From contig NZ_NPKN01000007.1 of the NCBI RefSeq assembly GCF_008329435.1, positions 1 through 64,000 of the forward strand: DNA of 64,000 nucleotides, in the 5' to 3' direction. Made by a program: the position numbers and the translations under genes. Source of the DNA: Rhodanobacter sp. T12-5 (GTDB taxonomy: Bacteria; Pseudomonadota; Gammaproteobacteria; Xanthomonadales; Rhodanobacteraceae). Positions 1 to 6,339 of the stretch are shown here, one piece after another. The notes beneath the pieces are model-generated. The model was not told the origin of the DNA, did no database searches, and was given only the letters and a program-made list of their open reading frames with translations. Each line of letters opens with the position of its first letter. The stretch's first letter is position 1.

Positions 1-2
1 AG

Positions 3-122
3 GCACGGTCCGACGTCTTTGACTACATCGAACGCTTCCACAATCCCCGAATGCAACGCAGAATCGAGGTTCGGGATCGGGCCTTCACGGCCTTAACTCA
101 ACTGTCCGCGAAAACGGGGTAG
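3..122 (+). pseudogene. C-terminal tail of an IS3-family transposase (fragment)
   Basis: Frame 3 reads an open segment from the window edge to a TAG at 120-122. It contains the stretch SDVFDYIERFHNPR, the well-known C-terminal end of IS3-family OrfB (DDE integrase type) transposases, followed by a basic segment ending SAKTG. The rest of the gene lies left of the window, or has been lost. The tail lies directly against, and partly overlaps on the opposite strand, the broken end of the neighbouring IS110-type transposase. That suggests one element inserted into or recombined with the other. I call it a fragment because only about 39 codons are visible; whether the full gene is intact outside the window cannot be judged. 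Confidence 0.75.
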
Positions 123-900
123 AACCCCTGGAGTGCTGAGTCGGCACCACACCCAGCCAGGCGGCCAGTTGCCGTCCATTCCGAAACTCCCGTGCGTTGC
201 CGATGCTGGCGACCATCGCATCGACGGTGATCGGCCCCACGCCGACAATCGCGCCGATCCGCATGCACCGCACGTCCTGTCGCGCGTGAGCGTCGATGCG
301 TGCACCGCACGCGTCGATGGCCGCGTGCAACTGCGCCCAGTGGGCGCTGAGGTCGTGCAGCAACTCGATGAACTCGCCAGGCAGTGCCGCCGCCCCATCG
401 AGATCCACCAGCACGCGGCGCAGAGCCGCATCGCTTTTCGCCACCACGATGCCGAACTCGGCCAGCAGGCCGCGCAAGCGGTTGCCGACCGCCAGCGACT
501 CGGTCTTGTAGCCCTCGCGCACCCGATGCCACGCCAGCCGCGCCTGCTGATCGACATCCTTGACCGGCACGAAGCGCATGTTGCCCTGCCGGGCCGCGGT
601 GGCGATCGCCTCGGCGTCGTTGCGATCGTTCTTGGCCGTGCGGCTCTTGCGGAACGGGGTGACGAACTGCGCCGCCATCAGGCGCGGCTGCAGACCGTAC
701 TCCAGGCAACGGCGCCCCCAATGATGCGCCCCACTGCACGCCTCCATCGCCACCACCGTGCCGGGCGGCCGCTGGGCCAGCCACAGCGCAAACGCCTCGC
801 GTCCCAGATCCCGCCGGCCCAGCACGTGGCCGGCCGCATCCATCTCACACACCGAAAACACGCTCTTCGCCAAGTCCACGCCAATGGTTATAGTGCTCAT
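85..900 (-). pseudogene. IS110/IS1111-family transposase, C-terminally truncated
   Basis: The 271-residue reading frame has the IS110 N-terminal RuvC-like DEDD domain: VDLAKSVF with D9, AMEACSGAHHW with E53, and NDRNDAEAIA with D92 and D95. It then enters the C-terminal Transposase_20 domain (GVGPITVDAMVASIG, QLAAWLGVVPTQHS). Family members run to about 330-340 residues and continue with a SGGK-type motif and an RGD segment. Here the similarity ends at TQHS and the last dozen residues are translated from the antisense of the IS3 tail. The catalytic part of the C-terminal domain is therefore missing and the protein is probably inactive. The start ATG at 900 is the family's usual position. The element is a remnant that can no longer move by itself. 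Confidence 0.85.
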
Positions 901-981
901 GGAGACTTCCTCTTCTGCTGACGGTTGTGTCGCAACACCATCATGGCCCTCGAGGCCGAAAGGGGAGGAAGTCTCTTTTTA
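128..981 (-). mobile_element. Truncated IS110/IS1111-type insertion sequence lying in an attC site
   Basis: The element reads on the minus strand. Its upstream end abuts a sequence at 982-1029 that matches the 3' part of an integron attC site, at the point where the R'' box should begin. A sub-group called IS1111-attC is known to target attC sites, and the position fits that behaviour. The downstream end is missing: transposase similarity stops near position 128, where IS3-derived sequence begins. In IS1111 elements the guide (bridge/seeker) RNA lies at the transposase 3' side, so that part is probably lost here. The exact ends are estimates, because IS110 elements lack clear terminal repeats and duplications. 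Confidence 0.7.
902..975. other. Perfect 11-bp inverted repeat enclosing smaller hairpins, upstream of the IS110 transposase
   Basis: GAGACTTCCTC at 902-912 is the exact reverse complement of GAGGAAGTCTC at 965-975. The 52-nt interval holds two small stems, around 926-936 (GTTG/CAAC) and 946-957 (GGCC/GGCC). The region is the non-coding 5' end of the IS. Structured non-coding ends of IS110 elements can encode the guide RNA (IS110 group) or carry subterminal inverted repeats used in circle formation (IS1111 group). Which applies here is unknown. Confidence 0.45.
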
Positions 982-1029
982 CTCGTTCAAGGCGGACGGC
1001 TTCGCCGCCGCTTAACTCCAGCGTTAGAT
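982..1029 (+). other. Partial attC recombination site (R'' box replaced by the IS end)
   Basis: From CTCGTTC at 982 to the R' core box GTTAGAT at 1023-1029, this stretch aligns nearly base for base with the complete attC at 1383-1439. It keeps the imperfect stem around GGCGGACGG and the GCTTAACT segment. The R'' box expected just upstream is replaced by the pyrimidine-rich end of the IS. Cassette recombination would cut after G1023, so the next cassette starts at 1024. Confidence 0.8.
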
Positions 1030-1032
1030 CCC

Positions 1033-1437
1033 ATGAAATCATCTCGGCTCGGCAAACTAGAAGCACAACTTTCGGCCGCCGAGACGTCGCTGTTCGACTT
1101 GCTTGCGCAGGCGCTTCCTCGCGTAGTTCACTCCGGCGAGATGCTCTTCTTCAACCCCACCTTTCTGCCGGACACTATCCAGCCTCATTGGCTACCTCAA
1201 GAGAGCGAGGAGCTCCTGTCCCTCGCCAGCGACTCAGTGTCATTACGTGAAGAGCTGGGCTTGCCCGTAGTTGGCACGGTTGGCCAGCTTTACCTTTCTG
1301 CGTGCAGCGAATCGGCAAACCACGCCAATGGCAATCGGCGCGGGCCTCGGCAGCTAGCAACGTGGTTGCTTGGCGAGCTGAGGTCTAACATCTCGTTCGA
1401 GGCGGACGGCTACGCCGCCGCTCAACTTAAGCGTTAG
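1033..1437 (+). CDS. Integron cassette protein of unknown function (134 aa)
   Basis: The ATG at 1033 lies only nine bases inside the cassette boundary at 1023/1024, which is typical of gene cassettes. The stop TAG at 1435-1437 lies inside the R' box of the following attC, so the last residues (SFEADGYAAAQLKR) are encoded by the recombination site itself, another common cassette trait. The frame stays open upstream to 925, but that part runs through the IS and the attC, so I reject it. I do not recognise the protein. It has a predicted helical N-terminus with a Leu-rich segment (SLFDLLAQALPRVV), no signal peptide and no membrane span. No promoter is visible close to it; expression may depend on upstream cassettes or the IS. 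Confidence 0.7.
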   Translation: MKSSRLGKLEAQLSAAETSLFDLLAQALPRVVHSGEMLFFNPTFLPDTIQPHWLPQESEELLSLASDSVSLREELGLPVVGTVGQLYLSACSESANHANGNRRGPRQLATWLLGELRSNISFEADGYAAAQLKR

Positions 1438-1439
1438 GC
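1383..1439 (+). other. Complete integron attC site (57 bp)
   Basis: It begins with R'' GTCTAAC (1383-1389, consensus RYYYAAC) and ends with R' GTTAGGC (1433-1439, consensus GTTRRRY). Between them lies an imperfect palindrome, TTCGAGGCGGACGG pairing with CCGCCGCTCAA. The layout strongly resembles the aadA-type attC. Two near-identical attC copies in a row suggest a chromosomal integron array. No further attC is visible up to about 3.9 kb, so the array appears to end here. The 1440-1528 stretch after it shows nothing recognisable. Confidence 0.88.
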
Positions 1440-1528
1440 GGCGCAGCGTTTCATCCTGCTTCAAATGGTCGTTGGCGGCCGCGTTACGTTCACGGCTTCT
1501 CTCACCATCAGGGCAGCTTCGGCGGGTT

Positions 1529-2146
1529 CTACCCCGTCTTCTTGCGCAACCCCTCGGCCTCCAGCGCCGCTTGCACCGCGGGGCGCTCCGCCACGCGCTG
1601 CTGGAATGCCATCAGCGCGGTGAATCCGGACAGATCCAGCTCGACGTGCCTGGCCCAGTTGGTGACCGTGAAAAGGTAGGCGTCCGCTGCGGTGAAATGG
1701 TCGCCCAGCAGCCACGGCTGCTTCGCCAGCACGTCTTCGATCAACTGGTAGCGCTTGAGCAGGTATGCCTTGCGCTCGGCGCGGGTGGCCTCGGGCGTGT
1801 CGGGCTTGAACAACGGGCTGTAGGTCTTGTGGATCTCGGAGTTGATGTAGCCCAGCATTTCCTGCAGGCGGTAGCGCGCCAGCGTGCCGTTGGCGGGCGC
1901 CAGGCCGCTCTCGGGCTTGAGGTCGGCCAAGTACTGCACGATCGCCGGACCTTCGGTCAGCAGTTCGCCATTGTCCAGCGCCAGCGCCGGCACGTAGCCC
2001 TTCGGGTTGACCTGCCAGAAATCCGCGCCGCCCTCGGTGCGTTTGGCCTTGCCGTCGACCTTCTCCAGCGACAGCGCGATGCCGGCTTCCAGCGCCACGA
2101 TGTGCGGCGACAACGAGCAGGCGCCCGCCGAGTAATAGAGCTTCAT
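1529..2146 (-). CDS. gstA: Beta-class glutathione S-transferase
   Basis: The 205-residue protein is full length for the bacterial beta class. Its thioredoxin-like N-terminal domain (about 1-80) has the active-site Cys10 in GACSLSPH, the cis-Pro segment GYVPAL near residue 52 and the Glu-containing LLTEGPAIVQYL. The all-helical C-terminal domain follows, with His106 in SEIHKTYSP, a residue conserved in this class. The resemblance to E. coli GstA is close along its length. It conjugates glutathione to electrophiles in the cytoplasm. It is transcribed away from the HxlR-type regulator at 2316, from which it is 169 bp distant. Such pairs often form a regulator/target unit for electrophile or oxidative stress; that link is inferred from arrangement only. 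Confidence 0.9.
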   Translation of the reverse strand: MKLYYSAGACSLSPHIVALEAGIALSLEKVDGKAKRTEGGADFWQVNPKGYVPALALDNGELLTEGPAIVQYLADLKPESGLAPANGTLARYRLQEMLGYINSEIHKTYSPLFKPDTPEATRAERKAYLLKRYQLIEDVLAKQPWLLGDHFTAADAYLFTVTNWARHVELDLSGFTALMAFQQRVAERPAVQAALEAEGLRKKTG

Positions 2147-2240
2147 GCGTTTTCTCCGTGATGGGGAAGTGGGGAAGAACCACCGCCGCGGCTACACGCA
2201 CCACAACGATGCCGGCATGCTAGCCATCATGGTTACTTAT

Positions 2241-2282
2241 GGATACCACCTAACCAGCGGTTAGCGTAAAAATGTAGTATCC
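2241..2282. promoter_or_regulatory. Candidate operator between gstA and the HxlR regulator
   Basis: CTAACC-AGC-GGTTAG at 2250-2264 is a perfect 6-3-6 palindrome, flanked by GGATAC (2241-2246) and GTATCC (2277-2282), which are also reverse complements. The region sits between the two divergent starts and is AT-richer than its surroundings. A dimeric winged-helix regulator such as HxlR could bind here and control both genes. This is inference from symmetry and position. Confidence 0.5.
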
Positions 2283-2315
2283 GTCGGGTTACCGCACTCT
2301 CCCGAGGCAATTCCG

Positions 2316-2750
2316 ATGGGCCTGCCCGTACGCAAGAGCAAGGTCGCCGCGCCGCCGGCCTGCCCGCTCACCGAAAGCCTCGCGCTGCTGCGCGGTGCAT
2401 GGGCGCCGAACGTGGTCTGGTACCTGAGCGCCGAGCCGCGCCGCTTCGGCGAACTGCGTCACGACATCCCGCGCATCTCCGCGCGCGTGTTGAGCGCGCG
2501 GCTGCGCGAGCTGGAATCGCGCGGGCTGGTGACGCGGCGCGTGCTGGCCACCTCGCCGCCGTCGGCCGAGTACGCGCTTACGCCGCTCGGCCGCGAACTG
2601 CTGCCGGCGATCCAGGCGCTGGCCAGCGTGGGCCGGAAACTGATCGAGGAATGGGAGGAAGGCCGATCGAAACGTGCGTCCGCAGCCGCACGCACGCGCA
2701 CGAAACCTGCCGTGACCGGCCGCCGGAAACATCCGACGACCAGCCCGTGA
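2316..2750 (+). CDS. HxlR-family winged-helix transcriptional regulator
   Basis: The 144-residue protein has the HxlR domain over about residues 16-110: CPLTESLALLRGAW, a wing and recognition region (RFGELRHDIPRISARVLS), and the typical RLRELESRGLVTR. The Cys in the N-terminal CP motif (residue 16) is the redox-sensing position in several family members that respond to quinones or electrophiles. The C-terminus is a basic tail rich in Lys and Arg (about 115-144) that is not part of the domain. It is divergent from gstA with a palindromic region between them, so regulation of gstA and of itself is likely but unproven. Confidence 0.85.
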   Translation: MGLPVRKSKVAAPPACPLTESLALLRGAWAPNVVWYLSAEPRRFGELRHDIPRISARVLSARLRELESRGLVTRRVLATSPPSAEYALTPLGRELLPAIQALASVGRKLIEEWEEGRSKRASAAARTRTKPAVTGRRKHPTTSP

Positions 2751-2756
2751 GCCCGC

Positions 2757-3695
2757 TCAGACTTCGTCCGAACCTTCGTTGACACCCTCGAACAGGAAGG
2801 TCGACAAATAGCGTTCGCCGGTATCGGGCAGCATCGCCAGCAGCACCGAACCGGCGGGCGCGTCCTTTGCCACGTCGAGCGCGGCGGCCAGCGTGGCGCC
2901 GGAAGAGATACCGGTGAAGATGCCTTCGCGTTGCGCCAGTGCGCGCGAGGTGTCGCGGGCCAGCACGTCATCGATAAGCACGATGCGGTCGACCACCTTC
3001 GGGTTCAGCACGGCCGGCACGAAGTCCGGGGTCCAGCCCTGGATCTTGTGCGGCTGCCACTCCTTGCCGGAGAGCAACGCGGCACCCGTCGGCTCGGTGG
3101 CGATGACCTGCACTTCCGGGCGGGCCACTTTCAGCACCTCGCCGACACCGGTCAGCGTGCCGCCGGTACCCCAGCCGCTGACGAAGTAATCCAGCCGGCG
3201 TCCGGCGAAGTCGCGCAGGATTTCCGGCCCGGTGGTCTGTCGGTGATACGCCGGGTTGGCAGGGTTTTCGAATTGGTTGGTGAAGAACCAGCCATGCTTC
3301 TGCGCCAGTTCCACGGCCTTCTCCACCATGCCGGTGCCACGGGCTGCACCGGGCGTCAGCACGACCTTGCCGCCGTAGGCGCGGATCAGCTTGCGTCGTT
3401 CGATCGAGAACGTGTCCGACATCACCGCCACGAACGGATAGCCGCGTGCGGCGCAGACGGCGGCCAGCGCCACGCCGGTGTTGCCCGAGGTGGCTTCGAT
3501 CACGGTCTGGCCGGGCTTCAGCGTGCCGCGCTGTTCGGCGTCGAGGATGATCGCCAGCGCGAGGCGGTCCTTCACCGAGCCGGCCGGGTTGAACGCCTCC
3601 ACCTTCACGTAGAGTTCGACGTGTTTCGGCGCCAACTGATGGAGACGGACGATCGGCGTGTTGCCGATGGTGTCGAGGATGCTGTCGTGGATCAT
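2757..3695 (-). CDS. cysK: Cysteine synthase (O-acetylserine sulfhydrylase)
   Basis: A pyridoxal-phosphate enzyme making L-cysteine from O-acetylserine and sulfide. From the ATG at 3695 it is 312 residues. Lys42 in NPAGSVKDR binds PLP, SGNTG binds the substrate carboxylate, and GTGGTLTG binds the cofactor phosphate. The end, LPDTGERYLST, is characteristic of the family. The frame is open to 3749, but the extra residues have no family resemblance, and the start at 3695 gives the usual DSILDTIGNTPIV beginning. CysK versus CysM subtype cannot be settled by eye; the ERYLST ending favours CysK. It converges on the HxlR gene, with only six bases between the two stops. Confidence 0.9.
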   Translation of the reverse strand: MIHDSILDTIGNTPIVRLHQLAPKHVELYVKVEAFNPAGSVKDRLALAIILDAEQRGTLKPGQTVIEATSGNTGVALAAVCAARGYPFVAVMSDTFSIERRKLIRAYGGKVVLTPGAARGTGMVEKAVELAQKHGWFFTNQFENPANPAYHRQTTGPEILRDFAGRRLDYFVSGWGTGGTLTGVGEVLKVARPEVQVIATEPTGAALLSGKEWQPHKIQGWTPDFVPAVLNPKVVDRIVLIDDVLARDTSRALAQREGIFTGISSGATLAAALDVAKDAPAGSVLLAMLPDTGERYLSTFLFEGVNEGSDEV

Positions 3696-3900
3696 GGGAG
3701 AGTTTCCGGCAGGCAGGAGTGAATGAAAGAAACGGGCGGCAGGCATCATGCGCCTGCAAAAGTGAAATTATTCGTCAGGCATGGTGCACGGCGGTCAGCA
3801 CGTCGGCCGCCATCGACACGGCCCGATCCGGTGCATGCAAAGGGTGCACGGTGGCCGGTGACGCAGGCATTGCGATGATACGGCCAGACCCGCCCGCCGT

Positions 3901-3906
3901 TACAAT
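3901..3906 (+). promoter_or_regulatory. Putative -10 box just before roxA
   Basis: TACAAT lies six bases before the roxA ATG, which would place transcription start on or next to the start codon and give a leaderless or nearly leaderless mRNA. No convincing -35 element is seen at the right spacing. Low-confidence prediction. Confidence 0.35.
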
Positions 3907-3912
3907 GAGCGA

Positions 3913-5109
3913 ATGACCAAACCCATCGTTTTCCCCATCGAAGTCCGCGGTTCCGCCAGTCGACCACTGGGCATGTCGCCTGCCCGCTTCCTGCGCGACT
4001 ACTGGCAGAAACGTCCGCTGCTGATTCGCCAAGCCTTCCCGAACTTCCAGCCACCGCTGCAACCGGACGATCTTGCCGGCCTGGCGTGCGAACCGGCCGC
4101 CCTGGCCCGCCTGATCGTGCACGACGAAAAGCGCGACCGCTGGCACGTCAATCCCGGCCCGCTCGGCGAAGCCGATTTCGCCAAGACCCCGGACAGCAAC
4201 TGGACCCTGCTGGTGCAGGATGTCGACAAGTGGGATGCGGATGTCGCCGGCCTGCTGCAGCACTTCAGCTTCCTGCCGAGCTGGCGCGTGGATGACGTGA
4301 TGGTGTCCTACGCCGAACCCGGCGGTGGCGTCGGCGCCCATGTCGACCAGTACGACGTGTTCCTGCTGCAGGGCCTGGGCCAACGGCACTGGGCTATAAG
4401 CGACGACCCGATGGCGCCCAAGGCGTTTCGCCACGACGTCGAGCTCAAGCAACTCGCGCATTTCGAGCCCACCCACGAATGGCTGCTGGAGCCGGGCGAC
4501 ATGCTGTACCTGCCGCCGGGGGTGCCGCACGACGGCGTCGCCTTCGGCGGCCCGTGCATGACGTTCTCGATCGGCATGCGTGCACCTTCGCAGGCAGAAC
4601 TCACCGGCGATCTGGCCGACCACATCGCCGAACACCTGCCGGAAGAACTGCGTTACGCCGACCCCGACCTGAAGCCGGCGAAGGCTACCGGCGAAATCGA
4701 CCGCGCCGCGATCGAACGGCTGAAGGACGCACTGCCGTTTGCTGCCGCGCTGCGTGACGACATGCTGTACGACTGGTTCGGTCGCTTCATCACACGCTAC
4801 CGCAACGCGCAGATTCCGGCGCCGCTGGAAAAGCCGCTGGACGCCGCCGCCCTGACCAGGCAACTCGACGCCGGCGCGCAGTTGCTGCGTCATCCGTGGT
4901 CGCGGCTGGCCTGGAGCCACGGCAAATCCGGCTGCACGCTGTATGTCAGCGGCCATGCCTACCCGGCCACGCCCGCGCTGGCTCAGCAATTGTGCGAGCA
5001 GCGCGAACTCGTCGTGCACGGCAAGCCGGATGCCGTCGAACGCGCCTTGCTGCTGGCCCTGGTCAATGACGGCCACCTGTTGCCGAGCAAGTCCCGCCGA
5101 CGTCGATGA
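3913..5109 (+). CDS. roxA: Ribosomal protein uL16 arginine 3-hydroxylase (cupin, RoxA/YcfD family)
   Basis: A 398-residue JmjC-type cupin. The N-terminal catalytic domain has the iron ligands H143 and D145 in GAHVDQYDVFLLQ and the distal H206 in PPGVPHDG. These correspond to the 2-oxoglutarate/Fe(II) site of the E. coli YcfD ribosomal oxygenase, which hydroxylates an arginine of ribosomal protein L16. RHWAI and the dimerisation and winged-helix-like C-terminal half are also family features. Length agrees with the family. It overlaps the next gene by four bases (ATGA), so the two are likely co-translated. Its own -10 box may be at 3901. Confidence 0.88.
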   Translation: MTKPIVFPIEVRGSASRPLGMSPARFLRDYWQKRPLLIRQAFPNFQPPLQPDDLAGLACEPAALARLIVHDEKRDRWHVNPGPLGEADFAKTPDSNWTLLVQDVDKWDADVAGLLQHFSFLPSWRVDDVMVSYAEPGGGVGAHVDQYDVFLLQGLGQRHWAISDDPMAPKAFRHDVELKQLAHFEPTHEWLLEPGDMLYLPPGVPHDGVAFGGPCMTFSIGMRAPSQAELTGDLADHIAEHLPEELRYADPDLKPAKATGEIDRAAIERLKDALPFAAALRDDMLYDWFGRFITRYRNAQIPAPLEKPLDAAALTRQLDAGAQLLRHPWSRLAWSHGKSGCTLYVSGHAYPATPALAQQLCEQRELVVHGKPDAVERALLLALVNDGHLLPSKSRRRR

Positions 5110-6056
5110 AACTGCAGAACTTCCACGTCGAGTCCGCCGACTGGTCGCGCGAAGACCAGCGTGCCGCGTTGCTCGATCTGCGTTACACCGTGTTCGTGCA
5201 GGAACAAGGCGTACCGGAGCAACGCGAGCGCGACGGACTGGACGGGGAGTGCTGGCACGTGCTGGCGCGCGACGAAGCCGGGCGACCGATCGGCTGCGGC
5301 CGACTTACGCCCGCACACAAGATCGGCCGCATGGCGGTATCGCAGGAATGGCGCGGCCGCGGTGTCGGCGTGGCCATGCTTCGCGAGTTGATCGCGCGTG
5401 CCCGCGCGCTGGGCTGGCCGGAGGTGGCGCTGGATGCCCAGGTTGGCGCGATCGGCTTCTATGAACGCGAAGGCTTCGTGGCCCATGGGGCCGAGTTCGA
5501 GGATGCCGGGCTTGCCCATCGCGCCATGCAGCTTGCTCTTCCGGTCGACGGCGGTGCCGCGCAACCGTTGCGCGACACCGGCGCGCTGCCTGCCGGCACA
5601 CCGGGCGACACGGCCAGGGCTCGACTGCAGCTCCTGGGCGAGGCCCGTCATCGGCTGGCGATCTACTTGCCGCTGCTGGGAAATGACGTTTACGCCAGCG
5701 AGGAAGAACTGGCCGAGTTGCGACGCATCGCGATCTCCGGCCGTAGCGCGCAGATCCGGATCCTGCTGCACGACCCGGCCAGCGCGCTGCACAACGACCA
5801 CAGGCTGATCGCATTGGCGCAGCGGCTGTCCAGCGCAATCCAGATCCGCATGCCGGTCGAGGAGGCAGACCTGAACTACGCGTCGTCCTTTCTGCTCAAT
5901 GACGCCGGCGGCTACCTCTTCCTTCCGGACGCCGCCCGTGCGCAAGGTCGCGCTGCGCGCCACGACCGCGCCGGCCAGGCGCCGCTGCAGCAGCATTTCG
6001 ACGAAGTGTGGGAACGCGCCGAGCGCGCCAGCGCGCTGCAGATCCTGGATATCTAG
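5106..6056 (+). CDS. GNAT-family N-acetyltransferase with an extra C-terminal domain
   Basis: Residues 1-145 form a GNAT domain: RYTVFVQEQGVPE at the N-terminus, the acetyl-CoA loop QEWRGRGVG (80-88), and ALDAQVGAIGFYEREGF. Simple enzymes of this ElaA/YjcF-like type are about 150 residues long. Here a further 170 residues follow (about 150-316) with an Ala/Gly-rich linker and a globular region containing IYLPLLGNDVYASEEEL and IRILLHDP, somewhat like a nucleotidyl- or phosphodiesterase-type fold. I do not recognise that half with confidence. Substrate unknown. The start overlaps the roxA stop, implying joint expression and perhaps a related role in modifying ribosomal or other proteins (inference). 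Confidence 0.75.
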   Translation: MKLQNFHVESADWSREDQRAALLDLRYTVFVQEQGVPEQRERDGLDGECWHVLARDEAGRPIGCGRLTPAHKIGRMAVSQEWRGRGVGVAMLRELIARARALGWPEVALDAQVGAIGFYEREGFVAHGAEFEDAGLAHRAMQLALPVDGGAAQPLRDTGALPAGTPGDTARARLQLLGEARHRLAIYLPLLGNDVYASEEELAELRRIAISGRSAQIRILLHDPASALHNDHRLIALAQRLSSAIQIRMPVEEADLNYASSFLLNDAGGYLFLPDAARAQGRAARHDRAGQAPLQQHFDEVWERAERASALQILDI

Positions 6057-6224
6057 CGATGCGGGGATGGAGCCCGGGCAAATACGGCGCCACCGACCGA
6101 ACGTCTGCGGGCATTGGCCGTCGAAGGCGATCGGGCGGAAGCCGCAAAACGCACGAAAGCGCTGATAAATGCGAAGCGAGCCCGATCCGGGCCCGGCGGC
6201 GGATCGTCCCGCGCCACAATCGGG

Positions 6225-6255
6225 TTGCCGCGTTGCAGCAGCGCAAGGCTATAAT
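6225..6255 (+). promoter_or_regulatory. Putative sigma-70 promoter of sucAB-lpd
   Basis: A perfect -10 box TATAAT at 6250-6255 is preceded by TTGCCG at 6225-6230 (19-bp spacing). It is the only good match in the 283-bp gap before sucA. It gives a leader of about 80 nt to the ATG at 6340 or about 115 nt to the GTG at 6376. The rest of the gap (6057-6224) shows no other recognisable element. Confidence 0.6.
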
Positions 6256-6339
6256 TGTGGAGATTCTCCCCAGCCATCCGTGCCAGCGGTCTGTCGGGCT
6301 TGAAAACCGACGGAAAACCGCGACCTCAAGGTCACACGG

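Noticed and set aside
133-921. 262-codon frame on the plus strand across the IS110 element
   Set aside because: It is antisense to the clear DEDD transposase and has no family resemblance.
925-1032. N-terminal extension of the cassette protein
   Set aside because: It reads through the IS end and the attC half-site; the cassette boundary at 1023/1024 makes the ATG at 1033 the natural start.
112-1539. 14-bp match ACGGGGTAGAACCC at 112-125 and (reverse) 1526-1539
   Set aside because: Both encode a Lys-Thr-Gly-stop end by coincidence of codon use; there is no other shared sequence around them, so I do not read it as a target-site duplication.
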